Shown piece by piece: positions 50,960-59,916 of a stretch of 64,000 bases of DNA (position 1 is the first letter of the stretch; every line of letters starts with the position of its first letter). The notes under the pieces are model-generated. The model made no database searches. It saw nothing but the letters and a program-made list of their open reading frames with translations, and was not told where the DNA came from. This DNA is from Streptomyces sp. CB01249 (lineage in GTDB: Bacteria > Actinomycetota > Actinomycetes > Streptomycetales > Streptomycetaceae), in contig NZ_LISW01000004.1 of assembly GCF_001905735.1 (NCBI RefSeq), positions 62,001-126,000 on the forward strand, given 5' to 3'. Position numbers and translations under genes: made by a program.

Positions 50960-51050
50960 CGGAGGCGGAGGGATTTGAACCCTCGATGGGGTGTAAGCCC
51001 CAAACCGCATTAGCAGTGCGGCGCCATAGACCGGACTAGGCGACGCCTCC
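50960..51050 (-). tRNA. tRNA-Ser (anticodon GCU)
   Basis: A 91-nt class II tRNA without encoded CCA. Acceptor arms GGAGGCG/CGCCTCC pair; the anticodon loop CTGCTAA between CCGCA and TGCGG gives GCU, reading AGC and AGU. Confidence 0.96.
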
Positions 51051-51249
51051 ATCCGCAACGCCCGCGCGAGCGCGAGTGGTGCGTGCAGATGATGACACAG
51101 CTGCACGCCGCGCCACCAATCGCGGCCTACGGTACTAGGCGGTCGGCCGCGAGGGCAAAGCGGTTGCCGTGCGCAACGCCGGGGCGCGTCGCGCGTTAGG
51201 CAGGGCGGGGGCGCCGCCCCCGCAGGTTCTTCCGCCACAGGAGTCCGCC

Positions 51250-51708
51250 ATGATGCGCCGTCTCGCTCTCACCGCTGTCGCGTCCCTCGCCGCGCTGTCC
51301 GCCGCCGCGCCCGCCGCCACCGCCGCGTCCGGGCCCCTGCCGCTGCCGCTGTCCCTGCCGCTCCTCCAGGACGACGGCGCGGGGACGCGGCTCACCGTGG
51401 TCGTCGCCGGGTCGGGGAACCCGGAGGCAGACGGCAGGTACGAGCTGGAGTGCGGGCCGGCCAGGGGAAGCCACCCGGTCGCGGCGCAGGCGTGCGAGCG
51501 GCTGGATCAGCTGGAGGGGGAGGGGGCAGACCCCTTCGCGCCGGTTCCCCGGGACGCGATGTGTACGCAGCAGTTCGGCGGGGAAGCCACCGCCCGGGTC
51601 ACCGGCACCTGGCACGGCCGCCACGTCGACGCCTCGTTCCGGCGGACGAACGGGTGCGAGATCGCCCGGTGGAACGGTCTGCGGCCGGTCCTGCCGAACG
51701 TGCGGTGA
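51250..51708 (+). CDS. Subtilisin-inhibitor-like (SSI family) secreted protein
   Basis: A 152-residue precursor with a signal peptide (cleavage after PAATAAS). The mature part follows the SSI pattern: LTVVVAGSG, first disulfide pair in ELECGPARG and AAQACERL, second pair at DAMCTQQF and TNGCEIARW. The reactive-site position after the third cysteine, usually Met, Lys or Arg, is Gln107 here (C-T-Q-Q), so the inhibitory target, if any, is unusual. GGAG precedes the ATG pair. Confidence 0.85.
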   Translation: MMRRLALTAVASLAALSAAAPAATAASGPLPLPLSLPLLQDDGAGTRLTVVVAGSGNPEADGRYELECGPARGSHPVAAQACERLDQLEGEGADPFAPVPRDAMCTQQFGGEATARVTGTWHGRHVDASFRRTNGCEIARWNGLRPVLPNVR

Positions 51709-51920
51709 CCGGGCCCGAGGCCCCTCGGCGGGCCGGCCGCGGAGTGCGAGGCGACTCGGAGCCGTACAACGTACGCACCAAACCTTGGTGAGAGCTCCCC
51801 CTCATCCGCAGCCCCACGCCCCTCCCCTGCCTTTAGACTCCTTCAGTGACAGCCTGAGGCCCGAGGGGCAAGATGGGGCCGCTGTCGGCAAGGTGCAGTA
51901 ATCAGGGAGGAAGCGTCGTC

Positions 51921-54900
51921 GTGAGCAGCAGGCCATCCCGAGGCGCTGCTCGCCTCGCAGCCATACTCGACGCCCTTCCGGACGGGCTTCTGCTCGTCAA
52001 CTGCAACGGTACGGTCGTCAACGCCAACACCATCGCCCTCGAAATGTTCGAGTCGCCGGGCACCGCGCTCGTCGGCCGCGGGCTGCTCGATCTGCTGCCG
52101 GAGTTCGACTCCAAGCTGATCCCGGGGTCGATGCGCCGGCCCGAGGCTGCGGACGAGCGGGGCCGTACCAAGCCCACGCGCATGATCGCGCGGCGTACCG
52201 ACGGCAACGAGTACCCCGTCGAGGTGACCAGCGCCAGCCTGGAGGACGGGCAGGCGGCCTACAAGGACGTCCAGGGCTCGTACGGGGGCAGCTACACCGG
52301 TGACGAGCTGCTGATGCTCGTCGTGCGCGACCTCTCCGGCACCGTCGACACCGAGGCCGAGCTGGCCCGCTCGCAGCGCCAGACCGAGATGATCCTGCGC
52401 GCCGCCGCCGAGGGTGTCGTCGGTACGGACACGGACGGCCGGGTCGTCCTCGTCAACCCCGCCGCCGCGCAGATCCTCGGCTTCCGGGCCAGCGATCTCG
52501 GCGGCCAGGAGCTGCACCCGCTGATCCTGCACTCGCGCGCGGAGGGCGAGCCCTTCCCGTACGAGGAGTCCCCCCTCGCCGACACGCTGAAGTCGGGACG
52601 CAAACACCGGGTGCGCGGGCAGGTTCTGTGGTCCAAGAGCGGGGAACAGGTGCCGGTCGACCTGACCACCGCCCCCGTCCGCGACGGCGACCAGCTCGTC
52701 GGCGCCGTGATGACGTTCACCGACCGCCGCCCCTACGAGGAGCTGGACAAGCGGCGCAAGGACGAGACCGCCGAGCTGACCGCGAGCCACACCGCCGCGG
52801 TCACCGAGCTCACCGAGCGGCACACCGCCGAGCTCGCCGCCCTCAAGGAGGCGCACGCCGCCGAGCTGGCCGACCGCACCGAGCGGTACGCCTCCGAGCT
52901 GGAGGAGCAGTCCGAGCGGCTGACCGACCTCACCGCCCGGCACACCCAGCTCACCGCCGTGCTCGGCGAGTCGCTGCGCGGCCCCCTGGAGGAGCTGCGT
53001 GGTGAGCTCTCCGCGCTCGCCGCCGACCCCGCCGGTCAGCTGTGGCCCGAGGCGAACCAGATCCTGCACCACCTGGCCGCGGGCTATGCGCGCATGACGA
53101 CGCTCATCGACAACGTCCTCGGCTACCAGCGCCTCGACGCCGGTGCCGAGGCACTGGTCAAGACGCGGGTGCTGCTCGACGGGGTCGTCACGGCCGGGAT
53201 CGACGCCGCGGTCGAGCTGATCGGCCCCGGCCGAGCCCAGTTCGCGGTGCACGCCCCGCCGATCGAGGCCGAGGTCGACGCCGGACGCCTGGTGACCGCC
53301 CTCGCGCACCTCGTCGCGGACGTCGCCGGCGTCGACTCGACCGGCAAGGCCCGCCTCGTGCCCGGTGGCGGGTACGTCGACTCCACCGTCGTGGTCGCCG
53401 CCGCCCAGCGCGGTGACGTCGTACGCATCGAGGTGCGCGGACCGTTCGCCGGGGGAGACCCGGTGCACGTGCCCATCGTGAGCGGCATCGTCCGCGCGCA
53501 CGGCGGTGTGCTCCAGACGCACGAGATGCCGGGCATGAGCGGCAGTGCGTACGTACTGGAGGTACCGATCGGCGCGGGTGCGGGGACCGTGGCGCCTCCG
53601 GAGCCGCCCGCACTGCCGCAGGTGGAGGCCGCTCCTCTGGTGGCGCCCGCGTCTCTTCCCCTCGGGGAGGCCGGTCATGCGGACCCGGCGCCGGTGGTGT
53701 CGGACGCGCCCGAGGCGGGAAGGGGGCGGCGCCGTGCGCGGCGTTCCTCCACCGACGCCTTCCTGGACAGCCCCGTGGGCGGCTCCGACGGCAGCGGCGA
53801 GCTGGAAGCGGCCCCCGGGGACACCGGCGCGGCCGCGCCGACCGGGCGGCGGCGTGCGCGCCGTGCCGCCCCCGCGCCCGAAGCCCCGAACGAGCTGATC
53901 CCCGCCCAGCAGGTCACCGAGGGCTCCGGCCGCCGTCGCGGGCGCCCCAGCCCCGCCGAGACGGGCGCCCCGGGCCAAGCCCTCGCGCTGCCCGCGGCCG
54001 CCCCGTCGGAGGGGTCCGTGGTGACCGCCGCCGAGGGTGCGCAGGGTGGGCGGCCGCAGCTCGGGCAGACGGTGCCCCCGCAGGGCGTTCCGGCCGGGGC
54101 GCAGGTCCCGGTCGCCGCCGGCGGACACCGGGGGAACGCGGGTGACGAGGGCCGCCTCGCCCTTCCCCCCGTGGTGAACGCCGTCGAGTCCACGGCACCC
54201 GCCGCCTTCTCGAACCTCGAAGACGCCGGACGTCCGGCTCCCGCCCCGGTGGGCCCCTCGCCGGAGCTGCCCGCCCCGGCACCGCAGCCGACCGGGCGAC
54301 GCCGCCGCGCCCTGGCCGCCGCCCAGGAACGGGCCGCCGCCGCCGAGGCCGGACCGCGCGTCCCCTTCGCCCTCCCGCCCGCCGACGCGGACCGGGCGGT
54401 CCCTGCTGCCGGGGGGCCGGACGGGTCCCTGGGCGCGGGGGTCGAGGGTGCGGTCGGGGTGCCGGGTTCTGCCGACGCGCTTGCGGGCGCCGATTCGGGT
54501 TCGTATGACGTCGGCGTGGGTACGGACGAGGCCGCTGCGGGCGATTCGTACGGCATCGGTGCGGGTACGCGTGCGGCCGGGCCCGCCGCGTTCCAGCCCG
54601 GGACCGGGCTGCCCGGTGGGGCGGAGGCCGCCGCCGGCGCCCCCGCCGCCACCCCGTCCGACTCCCCGGCCGGGACGCCGGAGCACGCCCCCGTGCCGCC
54701 GCAGGCCCAGCCCGCCCCCACGGGTCGGCGCCGCGCCCGCCACGGGGACACGGGGTCGCAGGAGGCGCAGACCGCACCGGCCGCGCAGACCGCACCGCCC
54801 GGCCCGGCCGCCGAGACCGCGCCGCCCGCCCCCGACAGCCCCATCGCCGACCCCAGGCTCGGCACCCCGGGCGCCCCCTTCGCGCCCGCCCGGCCGGAGC

Positions 54901-56300
54901 AGCCCGGCGGCCCGGCCGATGTGCCCGCACCGGCCGCGCACCCCGGCGGCTGGGAGGACGACGACGCCTCCGGCCAGGGGCCCGCCGCACCCGCCGCCCC
55001 GCCGGAAACGCAGAGCACCGGCCGTACGACCCACACCACCGGCACGGCCGCCCCCGGCGCAGCCGCACCCGCCGGCCCCCCGGCCCGCCCCCGTACGCTG
55101 GCGCCCGCGCCCGACGCCCGGCGGCAGCCGCTGCCCGCCGAGGCGCCGATGCCAGGGGGCTCGGACTCGACGCAGGGGCGCGCGTTCAGCGTGCGCACGC
55201 TGGGGCAGGGCGTGCCGTTCGCCCAGCACATCGCCCACCAGCAGAACCAGACCCTGGGCGGCAGCAGCGTCGGCCGCCGTCGCAAGCTGGCCGCGCCCCC
55301 GGAGCCCGAGCCCGCCCAGGACGAGCGCCCCGCGCCGCCCGCCCCGGCTCCCGCCCCCGCACCCCCGCAGCCCGCGCCCGCCGCCACACCCCCCGCCCCC
55401 ACCGTGCACGGTCAGGGATCGGGGCAGCTGCTCTCCGCACCCGCCGCCGAAGGGCGCGCGTACGCCATCGGGGCGCCCGACGAGGGCGCGGCCGAGGGCC
55501 CGGAGCCGCTGGACGGCCCCGGTGGCGCCGTCGAGGTCGCCAACCGCCCGTCCCCGCAGCCGGTGGACGACGAGCTGCCCCCCGAGCCGCTGGACAACCC
55601 GCGCCGACTGCTCGTCTGGCCCGCGCCCGACGTCTCCACGCAGCAGGCGCTGAGCGACCGCGGCTACCGGCCGGTGATCGTGCACTCGCGCGAGGAGGTG
55701 GACGCGCAGATCGCGGCGTTCCCCGCCGCGCTCTTCGTAGACCCGTTGACCGGGCCCATCACCCGAAAGGCGCTCCAGTCCCTGCGGCAGGCGGCGGTCG
55801 CCGCCGAGGTGCCCGTCCTGGTGACCGCCGGTCTCGGACAGGCGTCGCGGGAGGAGGCGTACGGTGCCGACCCCGCCGTACTCCTGAAGGCGCTCGCGCC
55901 GCGCGACAGCGAGCAGCACCCGCCCCGCGTCCTGCTGATCGAGGAGCACCAGGACATCGCGGCGGCGCTGACGGAGACGCTGGAACGGCGGGGCATGCAG
56001 GTGGCGTGCGCCGCGACGGACAGCGAGGCCGTGGCGCTGGCGACCCGGATGCGGCCGAATCTGGTGGTGATGGACCTGATGCAGGTACGCCGCCGCCGGG
56101 CCGGGATCGTGGACTGGCTGCGCGCCAACGGACAGCTGAACCGCACCCCGCTGGTCGTCTACACCTCGGCCGGTATCGACGAGGCGGAGCTGCCTCGCCT
56201 CGGCTCCGGCGAGACCGTGCTGTTCCTGGCGGAGCGCTCCACGAGCGACGAGGTGCAGTCCCGCATCGTCGACCTGCTCGCGAAGATCGGCACGAACTGA
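51921..56300 (+). CDS. Giant PAS protein with degenerate kinase and receiver domains
   Basis: A 1459-residue soluble protein. Two PAS domains (about 10-150 and 155-280: ILDALPDGLLLVNCNGTVVN; MILRAAAEGVVGTDTDGRVV) lead to a coiled coil (275-345). A dimerisation-like helix follows, in which the phosphoacceptor His is replaced (ESLRGPLEELR, E350), and then an ATPase-like fold without a clear N box. Some 650 residues of Pro/Ala-rich disorder with repeated TGRRRA-type motifs come next. Two receiver-like domains end the protein (about 1228-1335 and 1336-1459); the last keeps D1385 (VVMDLMQ) but lacks the usual Lys. It is likely a scaffold or signal integrator rather than an enzyme. Confidence 0.85.
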   Translation: MSSRPSRGAARLAAILDALPDGLLLVNCNGTVVNANTIALEMFESPGTALVGRGLLDLLPEFDSKLIPGSMRRPEAADERGRTKPTRMIARRTDGNEYPVEVTSASLEDGQAAYKDVQGSYGGSYTGDELLMLVVRDLSGTVDTEAELARSQRQTEMILRAAAEGVVGTDTDGRVVLVNPAAAQILGFRASDLGGQELHPLILHSRAEGEPFPYEESPLADTLKSGRKHRVRGQVLWSKSGEQVPVDLTTAPVRDGDQLVGAVMTFTDRRPYEELDKRRKDETAELTASHTAAVTELTERHTAELAALKEAHAAELADRTERYASELEEQSERLTDLTARHTQLTAVLGESLRGPLEELRGELSALAADPAGQLWPEANQILHHLAAGYARMTTLIDNVLGYQRLDAGAEALVKTRVLLDGVVTAGIDAAVELIGPGRAQFAVHAPPIEAEVDAGRLVTALAHLVADVAGVDSTGKARLVPGGGYVDSTVVVAAAQRGDVVRIEVRGPFAGGDPVHVPIVSGIVRAHGGVLQTHEMPGMSGSAYVLEVPIGAGAGTVAPPEPPALPQVEAAPLVAPASLPLGEAGHADPAPVVSDAPEAGRGRRRARRSSTDAFLDSPVGGSDGSGELEAAPGDTGAAAPTGRRRARRAAPAPEAPNELIPAQQVTEGSGRRRGRPSPAETGAPGQALALPAAAPSEGSVVTAAEGAQGGRPQLGQTVPPQGVPAGAQVPVAAGGHRGNAGDEGRLALPPVVNAVESTAPAAFSNLEDAGRPAPAPVGPSPELPAPAPQPTGRRRRALAAAQERAAAAEAGPRVPFALPPADADRAVPAAGGPDGSLGAGVEGAVGVPGSADALAGADSGSYDVGVGTDEAAAGDSYGIGAGTRAAGPAAFQPGTGLPGGAEAAAGAPAATPSDSPAGTPEHAPVPPQAQPAPTGRRRARHGDTGSQEAQTAPAAQTAPPGPAAETAPPAPDSPIADPRLGTPGAPFAPARPEQPGGPADVPAPAAHPGGWEDDDASGQGPAAPAAPPETQSTGRTTHTTGTAAPGAAAPAGPPARPRTLAPAPDARRQPLPAEAPMPGGSDSTQGRAFSVRTLGQGVPFAQHIAHQQNQTLGGSSVGRRRKLAAPPEPEPAQDERPAPPAPAPAPAPPQPAPAATPPAPTVHGQGSGQLLSAPAAEGRAYAIGAPDEGAAEGPEPLDGPGGAVEVANRPSPQPVDDELPPEPLDNPRRLLVWPAPDVSTQQALSDRGYRPVIVHSREEVDAQIAAFPAALFVDPLTGPITRKALQSLRQAAVAAEVPVLVTAGLGQASREEAYGADPAVLLKALAPRDSEQHPPRVLLIEEHQDIAAALTETLERRGMQVACAATDSEAVALATRMRPNLVVMDLMQVRRRRAGIVDWLRANGQLNRTPLVVYTSAGIDEAELPRLGSGETVLFLAERSTSDEVQSRIVDLLAKIGTN

Positions 56301-56321
56301 CCGGCGTACCGAGGCATACGA

Positions 56322-56357
56322 CGAGGGCGGTACGGGAACACACCCGTACCGCCCTCG
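56322..56357. terminator. Bidirectional terminator between convergent genes
   Basis: A 15-bp stem CGAGGGCGGTACGGG/CCCGTACCGCCCTCG with a 6-nt loop, between the stops of the PAS protein and the acyl-CoA synthetase genes. Confidence 0.85.
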
Positions 56358-56375
56358 CCCTGTCCCTACAGGGGC

Positions 56376-58025
56376 TCAGAGCTGCGTGATGTCCAGCTCG
56401 CCCTGCGCGTACTGCTTGCGGATGACCTTCTTGTCGAACTTCCCGACGCTCGTCTTCGGCACGGACGGGATGACCGACCACCGCTCCGGCAGCTGCCACT
56501 TCGCGATGCCGGACTCGGCGAGGAACGCCCGCAGCGCCTCGTAGTCGGCGGTGGCGCCCTCCTTGAGGACGACCGTGGCGAGCGGACGCTCACCCCACTT
56601 GTCGTCCGGTACGGCCACGACGGCGGCCTCCGCGACGTCCGGGTGGGCCATCAGCGCGTTCTCCAGCTCGACGCTGGAGATCCACTCGCCACCGGACTTG
56701 ATGACGTCCTTCGCCCGGTCGGTGAGCGTGAGGAAGCCGTCCTCGCTGATCACACCGACGTCACCGGTCTTCAGCCAGCCGTCCTCGCTGAACTTGTCCG
56801 CGGGCCGCAGCGCCTCGCCGTCCGCGCCGCCGTAGTACGCACCGGCGATCCAGGCACCGCGCACCTCCAGCTCACCGGCCGACTCGCCGTCCCACGGCAG
56901 ATGCTCGCCGGCCGGGCCGACCAGCCGCGCCTCGACGCCCGCCGGGAAGCGGCCCTGGGTGACGCGGTAGGGCCACTCCTCCTCCGGGGTCAGTCCGGCG
57001 GGCGGGTTGGCCATGGTGCCGAGCGGCGAGGTCTCCGTCATGCCCCAGGCGTGACAGAGACGGACGCCCAGCTTGTCGTACGCCTCCATGAGGGAGGGCG
57101 GACAGGCGGCGCCGCCGATCGTGACGTTGGCCATGGACGTGAGGTCGCGCGGGTTGGCGGTGACCTCGGCGAGCAGGCCCTGCCAGATGGTGGGGACGGC
57201 CGCGGCGTGCGTCGGGCGCTCGCGCTCGATCATGTCGGCGAGCGGGGCGGGCTGGAGGAAACGGTCCGGCATCAGCATGTTGACGCCCGACATGAACGTC
57301 GCGTGCGGCAGGCCCCAGGCGTTCACGTGGAACTGCGGAACGACGACGAGGGTGGTGTCCTTGTCGGTCAGACCCATCGACTCGGACATGTTGACCTGCA
57401 TGGAGTGCAGGTAGATCGAACGGTGCGAGTAGACGACGCCCTTCGGGTCCCCCGTCGTGCCGGAGGTGTAGCACATCGCGGCGGCCTGGCGCTCGTCCAG
57501 CTCCGGCCAGTCGAAGCTGGTGGGGCGGCCGGCGAGCAGCTCCTCGTAGTCGTGCACGCGCACCGCCGCGCCGTCCAGGACGGAACGGTCACCGGGACCC
57601 GAGACGATCAGGTGTTCCACCGACGTCAGCTGGGAAAGCAGCGGCGCGATGAGCGGCAGCAGGGAGCCGTTGACGATGACGACCTTGTCGTCCGCGTGCT
57701 TGACGACCCAGACCAGCTGCTCGGCGGGAAGGCGGAGGTTCAGCGTGTGAAGGACGGCGCCCATGGACGGGATGGCGAGGTACGCCTCCACGTGCTCCGC
57801 GTTGTTCCACATGAGCGTGGCAACACGCTGATCTGCGTCGATGCCGAGTTCGTCGCGCAGGGCGTTGGCGAGCTGGGTGGCGCGCCGGCCGACCTCCGCG
57901 AAGCTGCGCCGGTGCGGCTCCGGCTCTCCGGTCCAGGTCGTGACCTGCGACTTCCCATGAATCGTCATCCCATGCGTCAGGATGCGGGTGACAGTCAGCG
58001 GTACGTCCTGCATGGTGCTGAGCAC
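56376..58025 (-). CDS. Long-chain fatty acid--CoA ligase (AMP-forming)
   Basis: A 549-residue member of the ANL superfamily. It activates a fatty acid as an acyl-adenylate, then forms the CoA thioester. Motifs: CYTSGTTGDPKGVVYSHRS (ATP binding), HAWGMTETSPLG, and a C-terminal domain with DRAKDVIKSGGEWISSVELE and the catalytic Lys region PKTSVGKFDKK. GTG at 58025 is chosen for the GGGAGGAC site six bases upstream; ATG at 58013 is an alternative. It is monocistronic, with no beta-oxidation genes beside it. Confidence 0.93.
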   Translation of the reverse strand: MLSTMQDVPLTVTRILTHGMTIHGKSQVTTWTGEPEPHRRSFAEVGRRATQLANALRDELGIDADQRVATLMWNNAEHVEAYLAIPSMGAVLHTLNLRLPAEQLVWVVKHADDKVVIVNGSLLPLIAPLLSQLTSVEHLIVSGPGDRSVLDGAAVRVHDYEELLAGRPTSFDWPELDERQAAAMCYTSGTTGDPKGVVYSHRSIYLHSMQVNMSESMGLTDKDTTLVVVPQFHVNAWGLPHATFMSGVNMLMPDRFLQPAPLADMIERERPTHAAAVPTIWQGLLAEVTANPRDLTSMANVTIGGAACPPSLMEAYDKLGVRLCHAWGMTETSPLGTMANPPAGLTPEEEWPYRVTQGRFPAGVEARLVGPAGEHLPWDGESAGELEVRGAWIAGAYYGGADGEALRPADKFSEDGWLKTGDVGVISEDGFLTLTDRAKDVIKSGGEWISSVELENALMAHPDVAEAAVVAVPDDKWGERPLATVVLKEGATADYEALRAFLAESGIAKWQLPERWSVIPSVPKTSVGKFDKKVIRKQYAQGELDITQL

Positions 58026-58193
58026 GGCGTCCTCCCGGTGGGCGCTACGCGGCAGTAGGGTTCCGCTGATTCTGCGCACATACCGCTTGGTATGTCACTA
58101 CTTCCGGGGGTACGAATCGGTGTCGCCCCGCAATGTCACACCACCCGGGACCGGGCCGGATCACCCTGTTCCGCCGCTGCGGGAGGCCACCGC

Positions 58194-58817
58194 TCAGCGG
58201 TCCGAGGTCAGCTCCGGGTCCTCGCGGAGCTTGCCGAGCGCCCGCGAGACCGCGCTCTTGACCGTGCCGACGGACACCCCGAGGACCTCGGCGGTCTGCG
58301 CCTCGCTCAGGTCCTCGTAATAGCGGAGGACGACCATCGCCCGCTGGCGGGCCGGCAGCTTCAGGACCGCGCGCCACATCGCGTCGTGCAGCGACTGCCG
58401 CTCCGCGGGGTCGGGGCCGGGAACGGCCTCCGGCTCGGGCAGCTCGTCGCAGGCAAACTCGTCGACCTTGCGCTTGCGCCACTGCGAGGTCCTGGTGTTC
58501 AGCAGGGCCCGGCGGACATAGCCGTCGAGCGCACGGTGGTCCTCGATCCGGTCCCAGGCGACGTACGTCTTGGTGAGCGCGGTCTGCAGCAGGTCCTCGG
58601 CGTCGCTCGGATTGGCGGTGAGCGAGCGCGCCGCCCGCAGCAGCACCGGACCGCGCGCCTGCACGAACGACGTGAACGAGGGGTACGGGAGGTGCGGCAC
58701 CGCCGAGGTGCGCGCCGTGTGCGCGGCGCGGCCGGAGGCGCCCGGCGTGCGCGCAGACGCGTACGTGCGTACCGGTGCGGCTCCCCTGTGGGTGCCCGTG
58801 CGGACTGGCGTGGTCAT
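58194..58817 (-). CDS. SigE-family (actinobacterial) ECF RNA polymerase sigma factor
   Basis: A 207-residue sigma factor: an Arg/Thr/Ala-rich N-terminal leader of about 40 residues, region 2 (ARSLTANPSDAEDLLQTALT, YVAWDRIEDHRALDGYVRR) and region 4 (LPARQRAMVVLRYYEDLSEA, VSVGTVKSAVSRALGKLRED). No anti-sigma gene is adjacent. The regulon is unknown. Confidence 0.92.
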   Translation of the reverse strand: MTTPVRTGTHRGAAPVRTYASARTPGASGRAAHTARTSAVPHLPYPSFTSFVQARGPVLLRAARSLTANPSDAEDLLQTALTKTYVAWDRIEDHRALDGYVRRALLNTRTSQWRKRKVDEFACDELPEPEAVPGPDPAERQSLHDAMWRAVLKLPARQRAMVVLRYYEDLSEAQTAEVLGVSVGTVKSAVSRALGKLREDPELTSDR

Positions 58818-59034
58818 GCCTCCACGCTAGGAGCGGGGCCCGCTGCCCAAATCGCCCCCAGGTCCCGAAACCGCGTCCGCCTCAGGGTGTAGGACCGGGG
58901 CCCCCTCCACCTCCTGAAGGTGGAGGGGCAGGTACCTGCGGCGTCGGGGTCACCCCTGAGGCCGAGGGCGCGAACGGCGGACGGCCCGCCCGCGCGCCGG
59001 AGTGGCGTACGGACGGGCCGTCGGGTGCGCCCGT

Positions 59035-59062
59035 CGCGGCCCGGCCCCCCGACCGGGCCGCG
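59035..59062 (-). terminator. Hairpin after the low-complexity secreted protein gene
   Basis: A stem CGCGGCCCGG/CCGGGCCGCG, 14 bp beyond the stop codon. Confidence 0.6.
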
Positions 59063-59075
59063 AACGGAGCGGCGG

Positions 59076-59387
59076 TCACCAGAGGTTCGTGAAGTTCACC
59101 GCCAGGTTGTGCGTGGACTGGTCGATGTTGGTGAAGGCGGACCCGTTCACCTGCGCGGAGGTGCTCTGGTTCGACGCCCCGGACCCCGTCGCCTGCTGCT
59201 GCGAGGTCGAGGAGTTGCCCGCGTTGTCCCGGCCGACCCCGCTGCCACTGATCGTGGCCACGCCCGCGTTCGATCCGCTGCTCGCGAACGAGCCGTTGTC
59301 CGCCTGGGCCACTCCGCCGAGGAGAACGGCGGCCAGCGGCAGCGCGGCAACAACGGCGAGGACACGAGCGGTACGGATGCTTGCCAT
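59076..59387 (-). CDS. Small secreted Ser/Asn/Gln-rich protein
   Basis: A 103-residue precursor with a clear signal peptide (cleavage after GGVAQA). The ~73-residue mature part has no cysteine and is made of Ser, Asn, Gly, Gln and Thr (SFASSGSNAGVATISGSG, NSSTSQQQATGSGASNQS), ending in a more hydrophobic AVNFTNLW. The composition is that of surface or amyloid-prone proteins. It is not a chaplin or rodlin by sequence. Function is unknown. Confidence 0.75.
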   Translation of the reverse strand: MASIRTARVLAVVAALPLAAVLLGGVAQADNGSFASSGSNAGVATISGSGVGRDNAGNSSTSQQQATGSGASNQSTSAQVNGSAFTNIDQSTHNLAVNFTNLW

Positions 59388-59623
59388 GTCTGTTCCTCCA
59401 GGAACCGGAAGTAGGGCTGAGGCTGAACCCGGGCCGGCGGCCGACCCGCCCGGTGTGCTGATCACGACGTCGCGGACCAGAACTGCCCACCGCCACCCCG
59501 GCGAACCACCCACAGCTTCCGGTTCCCTCGCAAGCGTGAGGAACCCGAACCAAACCCCTGACCTGGGGCGAACTATGCGCCCAGCGCCCGCATGAGCGAC
59601 CTCGAACGAGGGAAAGGCGGAGG

Positions 59624-59698
59624 CGGACCCGACCGGATTCGAACCGGCGTCCTCACGGTTTTGGAGACCGCGCGCGACGACCTCTGCGCTACGACCCC
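59624..59698 (-). tRNA. tRNA-Trp-like (anticodon CCA), atypical
   Basis: A 75-nt tRNA-like sequence. The anticodon loop CTCCAAA between GCGGT and ACCGT gives CCA (Trp), and the T arm GCCGG-TTCGAAT-CCGGT is regular. The acceptor stem GGGGTCG/CGGGTCC has a G-G mismatch at the fourth pair, and CCA is not encoded. It differs strongly from the usual bacterial tRNA-Trp body, so it may be an orphan or specialised tRNA. Confidence 0.8.
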
Positions 59699-59734
59699 GC
59701 CCCCACCGGCCATCCTAGGAGCCCCCGCACATAC

Positions 59735-59773
59735 GAACGGCCCCCGACCGATGCGCCCGGTCGGGGGCCGTTC
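59735..59773 (-). terminator. Terminator of tRNA-Ser(UGA)
   Basis: A 16-bp stem GAACGGCCCCCGACCG with a 7-nt loop, between the two tRNA genes, 5 bp beyond the 3' end of tRNA-Ser(UGA). Confidence 0.85.
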
Positions 59774-59777
59774 ACCG

Positions 59778-59862
59778 CGGTGGGTGTGGGATTTGAACCC
59801 ACGGTGACTCGCGCCACGACGGTTTTCAAGACCGTTCCCTTAGGCCGCTCGGGCAACCCACC
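59778..59862 (-). tRNA. tRNA-Ser (anticodon UGA)
   Basis: An 85-nt class II tRNA. Acceptor arms GGTGGGT/ACCCACC pair; the anticodon loop CTTGAAA between ACGGT and ACCGT gives UGA, reading UCA. Confidence 0.96.
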
Positions 59863-59916
59863 CCGCGCCGGCGCGGTCGGTGAGGACCGGTCCGGCGCGG
59901 GGAACAGCCTAGCCGG

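Noticed and set aside
51843..55949. 1368-codon open frame opposite the PAS protein
   Set aside because: Antisense artefact of a Pro/Ala-rich GC-rich gene; it is a Gly/Arg-rich product without motifs.
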